Shown: positions 61,933 to 64,000 of the stretch, in pieces
How the letters are laid out: every line of letters begins with the position of its first letter
How positions within the stretch are numbered: position 1 is the stretch's first letter
Origin: Betaproteobacteria bacterium UBA5216
Lineage (GTDB): Bacteria > Pseudomonadota > Gammaproteobacteria > Burkholderiales > SG8-41
DNA: 64,000 nt
Direction of reading: 5' to 3'
Assembly: GCA_002412495.1 (NCBI GenBank)
Contig: DHVE01000031.1
Coordinates: 62,001-126,000 of the forward strand
Position numbers and translations under genes: made by a program
The notes under the pieces: generated by a model
The model's database searches: none
What the model was told of the DNA's origin: nothing
The model's input: only the letters and a program-made list of their open reading frames with translations

Positions 61933-62340
61933 ATGACAGAATCCACCCCATCCAACATTCCTGCCCTCAGCCCCGCCCGCCGCACCGAACTCAGGTCGCG
62001 CGCGCATCATCTGGATCCCGTGGTGATTATCGGCGACGCCGGCTTGACGCCCGCCGTACTGCGCGAAATCAATGTGCATCTCAAAAGCCATGAGTTGATC
62101 AAGATCAAGGTAGCGGGCGATGACCGCGATGCCCGGGCCGCGGCCTATGACACCATTTGCAAAGAACTCGATGCAAGCCCGGTGCAGCATATCGGAAAGA
62201 CACTGATCGTGTATCGGCCCAAACCGCCGGAATCCGCCAAGAAGAAAAACAGCGGACGCACGGAGATGCCGTCAAAACGCAAACACGCCGCCCGCAAAGG
62301 ACCGCGTCGCACCAAGCGCAGTTATCAAGGATCGAAGTAG
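61933..62340 (+). CDS. yhbY: YhbY-type CRM-domain RNA-binding protein
   Basis: A 135-residue protein. Residues about 12-100 form a CRM domain of the YhbY type (LRSRAHHLDPVVIIGDAGLT and LKSHELIKIKVAGDD), linked to ribosome assembly. A Lys/Arg-rich tail (KRKHAARKGPRRTKRSYQ) of about 35 residues follows and should bind RNA. The ATG at 61933 matches homologues; a GTG thirty bases earlier is rejected. Confidence 0.92.
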   Translation: MTESTPSNIPALSPARRTELRSRAHHLDPVVIIGDAGLTPAVLREINVHLKSHELIKIKVAGDDRDARAAAYDTICKELDASPVQHIGKTLIVYRPKPPESAKKKNSGRTEMPSKRKHAARKGPRRTKRSYQGSK

Positions 62341-62408
62341 GCCGCGGTTTGGCGTTTGGCACGTGGAGTCAATCGAAAAAGGTAACACCGACTGCCCAAC
62401 CCCCGGCA

Positions 62409-62885
62409 CTACAAGTACTTAACTTCCAGTATTTCGTATTCGCGCACGCCGCCCGGCGCCTGCACCTCGGCGACATCGCCGGCAGACTTGCCGATCAAGG
62501 CGCGCGCAATCGGCGAGGCAATCGAAATTTTGCCCTGCTTGATGTCGGCCTCGTCCTCGCCGACGATTTGGTACGTCACTTTCACGCCCTTGTCGACGTC
62601 TTCCAGTTCGACCGTCGCGCCAAAAACGCAGCGTCCGTCGGCATCCAGCGTCTTGGGATCGATAATTTCCGCATTGGAAAGCTTGCCATCCAGATCCGCG
62701 ATCCGCCCCTCGATAAAACTCTGGCGCTCCTTGGCGGCATGATATTCCGCGTTTTCCGACAAATCACCATGCGCGCGCGCTTCCGCGATGGCGGCAATGA
62801 TGGCCGGACGCTGCACCGTTTTCAAATCCTGCAGTTCAGCGCGCATTCTCTCCGCGCCATGCACGGTTATGGGTACCTTACTCAT
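62409..62885 (-). CDS. greA: Transcription elongation factor GreA
   Basis: A 158-residue factor that stimulates RNA cleavage by backtracked RNA polymerase. The N-terminal coiled coil holds the [15 protein letters not shown] acidic tip region, and the C-terminal FKBP-like domain is seen in [18 protein letters not shown]. Length is exactly that of E. coli GreA. It is 15 bp downstream of carB and likely cotranscribed. Confidence 0.97.
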   Translation of the reverse strand: MSKVPITVHGAERMRAELQDLKTVQRPAIIAAIAEARAHGDLSENAEYHAAKERQSFIEGRIADLDGKLSNAEIIDPKTLDADGRCVFGATVELEDVDKGVKVTYQIVGEDEADIKQGKISIASPIARALIGKSAGDVAEVQAPGGVREYEILEVKYL

Positions 62886-62900
62886 AATTTCCTCCGAAGG

Positions 62901-64000
62901 CTATGCCGCGGCCAATCGCTTATGCAGATTTTGTACCGCGTACGCATTCAATTCCCGCGCTTCCGCCATGCCCGCGCAAGCGGCACGCGCGCCTGCAATC
63001 GTGGTGTACACCGGCACGCGATGCTGCAAGGCGGCGCGCCGGATGGCGTAGGAATCCCGAATCGCCTTGCGCGATTCTTCCACCGTGTTTACTACCAGCA
63101 CGATCTCGGCGTTCTTGATCATATCGACAATGTGCGGGCGGCCTTCGGCTACCTTGTTGATTGGCATGCATTTCAGACCCGCCGCCGTGAGCGCATTCGC
63201 CGTGCCACGTGTCGCCACCAACGCAAACCCCAACGCATCCAGCGCGCGGCCGATTTCCACCGCGCGCGGCTTGTCGCCATCGCGCACGCTGATGAACACC
63301 TTGCCCGACGCCGGCAATTTTTCACCCGCCGCCATTTGCGATTTTACAAACGCTTCGCCGAAGGTTTCGCCAACGCCCATCACTTCGCCGGTGGATTTCA
63401 TTTCCGGCCCAAGTATCGTGTCCGCGCCGGGGAATTTGATGAACGGAAACACCGCCTCTTTCACGGAGAAATACGGCGGCACCACCTCATGCGTAACACC
63501 TTGTTCCATAAGGGTTTTACCGGCCTGGCAACGCGCGGCTATTTTTGCCAGCGGCAGGCCCGTGGCTTTCGATACAAACGGCACGGTGCGCGACGCGCGA
63601 GGATTCACCTCCAGCACATACACCACGTCGTCATCGCCATTTTTCTGAATGGCGAACTGCACGTTCATCAGCCCCACCACGTTCAGGCCCTTGGCCATTG
63701 CCACGGTCTGACGGCGCATTTCCGCCTGTAACGCGGGTGACAACGAGAACGGCGGCAGTGAACACGCCGAGTCTCCCGAATGCACACCCGCCTGTTCAAT
63801 ATGCTCCATCACCCCACCGATGATCACCTGCTTGCCATCGGAGACCGCGTCAACGTCAACCTCGATCGCGTCATTCAAAAAACGATCCAACAACACCGGC
63901 GAATCATTCGACACCTTCACCGCCTCGCGCATATAACGTTCGAGGTCTTCTTTCTGATGCACGATTTCCATCGCGCGGCCACCGAGCACATACGACGGGC
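62901..64000 (-). CDS. carB: Carbamoyl-phosphate synthase large subunit (5' end cut by window edge)
   Basis: The last 366 or so residues of CarB are visible; the start lies beyond base 64000. The fragment opens with [13 protein letters not shown], the ATP-grasp motif of the second synthetase half. [18 protein letters not shown] and FVKSQMAAG follow, then the C-terminal allosteric domain ([18 protein letters not shown], about 110 residues). It makes carbamoyl phosphate for pyrimidines and arginine. It is followed by greA. Confidence 0.97.
   Translation of the reverse strand, partial: PSYVLGGRAMEIVHQKEDLERYMREAVKVSNDSPVLLDRFLNDAIEVDVDAVSDGKQVIIGGVMEHIEQAGVHSGDSACSLPPFSLSPALQAEMRRQTVAMAKGLNVVGLMNVQFAIQKNGDDDVVYVLEVNPRASRTVPFVSKATGLPLAKIAARCQAGKTLMEQGVTHEVVPPYFSVKEAVFPFIKFPGADTILGPEMKSTGEVMGVGETFGEAFVKSQMAAGEKLPASGKVFISVRDGDKPRAVEIGRALDALGFALVATRGTANALTAAGLKCMPINKVAEGRPHIVDMIKNAEIVLVVNTVEESRKAIRDSYAIRRAALQHRVPVYTTIAGARAACAGMAEARELNAYAVQNLHKRLAAA

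Noticed and set aside
1..64000. CRISPR array, prophage or transposon
   Set aside because: No regularly spaced direct repeats, cas genes, integrase, transposase or phage structural genes were seen on either strand.

Overview
The window reads as chromosomal DNA of a betaproteobacterium, most likely Burkholderiales. Three things point there: seven periplasmic Bug/TctC-type solute receptors with no membrane partners beside them; the housekeeping order carB-greA / yhbY / rlmE-ftsH-folP-glmM; and tpiA-secG-tRNA-Leu-nuoA-to-N. GC content is high, so several short AT-rich stretches stand out. Genus and species cannot be fixed from this sequence. No phage, insertion sequence, integrase or CRISPR array is visible.

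Region 1 (1-20.3 kb) is a mostly minus-strand catabolic neighbourhood. It holds an aldo/keto reductase, a RidA-like protein, a 3-hydroxyisobutyrate dehydrogenase-family enzyme, an SMP-30 lactonase, an SDR, a metallo-beta-lactamase-fold hydrolase, an LLM flavin enzyme and a TauD-type dioxygenase. A 2-oxo acid dehydrogenase set (E1 alpha, E1 beta, E2) is interrupted by an exported amidohydrolase. An M24 'pita-bread' protein follows, then four tandem Bug receptors, an alpha/beta hydrolase and an NMT1-like binding protein. Together they suggest uptake and breakdown of organic acids or aromatics, but the substrate is unknown. Several enzymes have lost a canonical catalytic residue.

Region 2 (20.3-31.5 kb) is mixed. 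It has a membrane-fused spermidine-synthase-like protein, a threonine dehydratase/serine racemase-type enzyme coupled to an MFS transporter, a two-subunit molybdenum hydroxylase, a YdcH-like protein, dsbB, arfB, a cytochrome c-prime and a di-haem cytochrome c. A pair of DnaA-box-like sites lies at 20889-20911.

Region 3 (31.5-37.1 kb) is the most interesting. An RpfF-type crotonase (likely DSF-family fatty-acid signal synthase) is followed by a c-di-GMP protein with a MerR-like DNA-binding head, PAS, GGDEF and EAL domains. A divergent Aas-like gene has an intact acyl-activating domain and a degenerate acyltransferase domain. The two arms share a 400-bp AT-rich control region. This looks like a DSF quorum-sensing locus whose receptor could bind DNA directly.

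Region 4 (37.1-54.0 kb) holds an ADP-ribose pyrophosphatase, all fourteen nuo genes of respiratory complex I read from nuoA to nuoN on the minus strand, tRNA-Leu(GAG), secG and tpiA. Region 5 (54.1-64 kb) has a divergent pair of Bug receptors, then a lipoprotein coupled to glmM, folP, ftsH (apparent TTG start), rlmE, yhbY, greA and the 3' part of carB.

Two dispersed repeat families cross the window. One is an AT-rich element with core A(T/A)TTGTTTTTAAA that fills short gaps between genes and also appears inside nuoG and in a signal-peptide coding region. The other is a set of GTGAGGCG-type intergenic repeats that often form hairpins.
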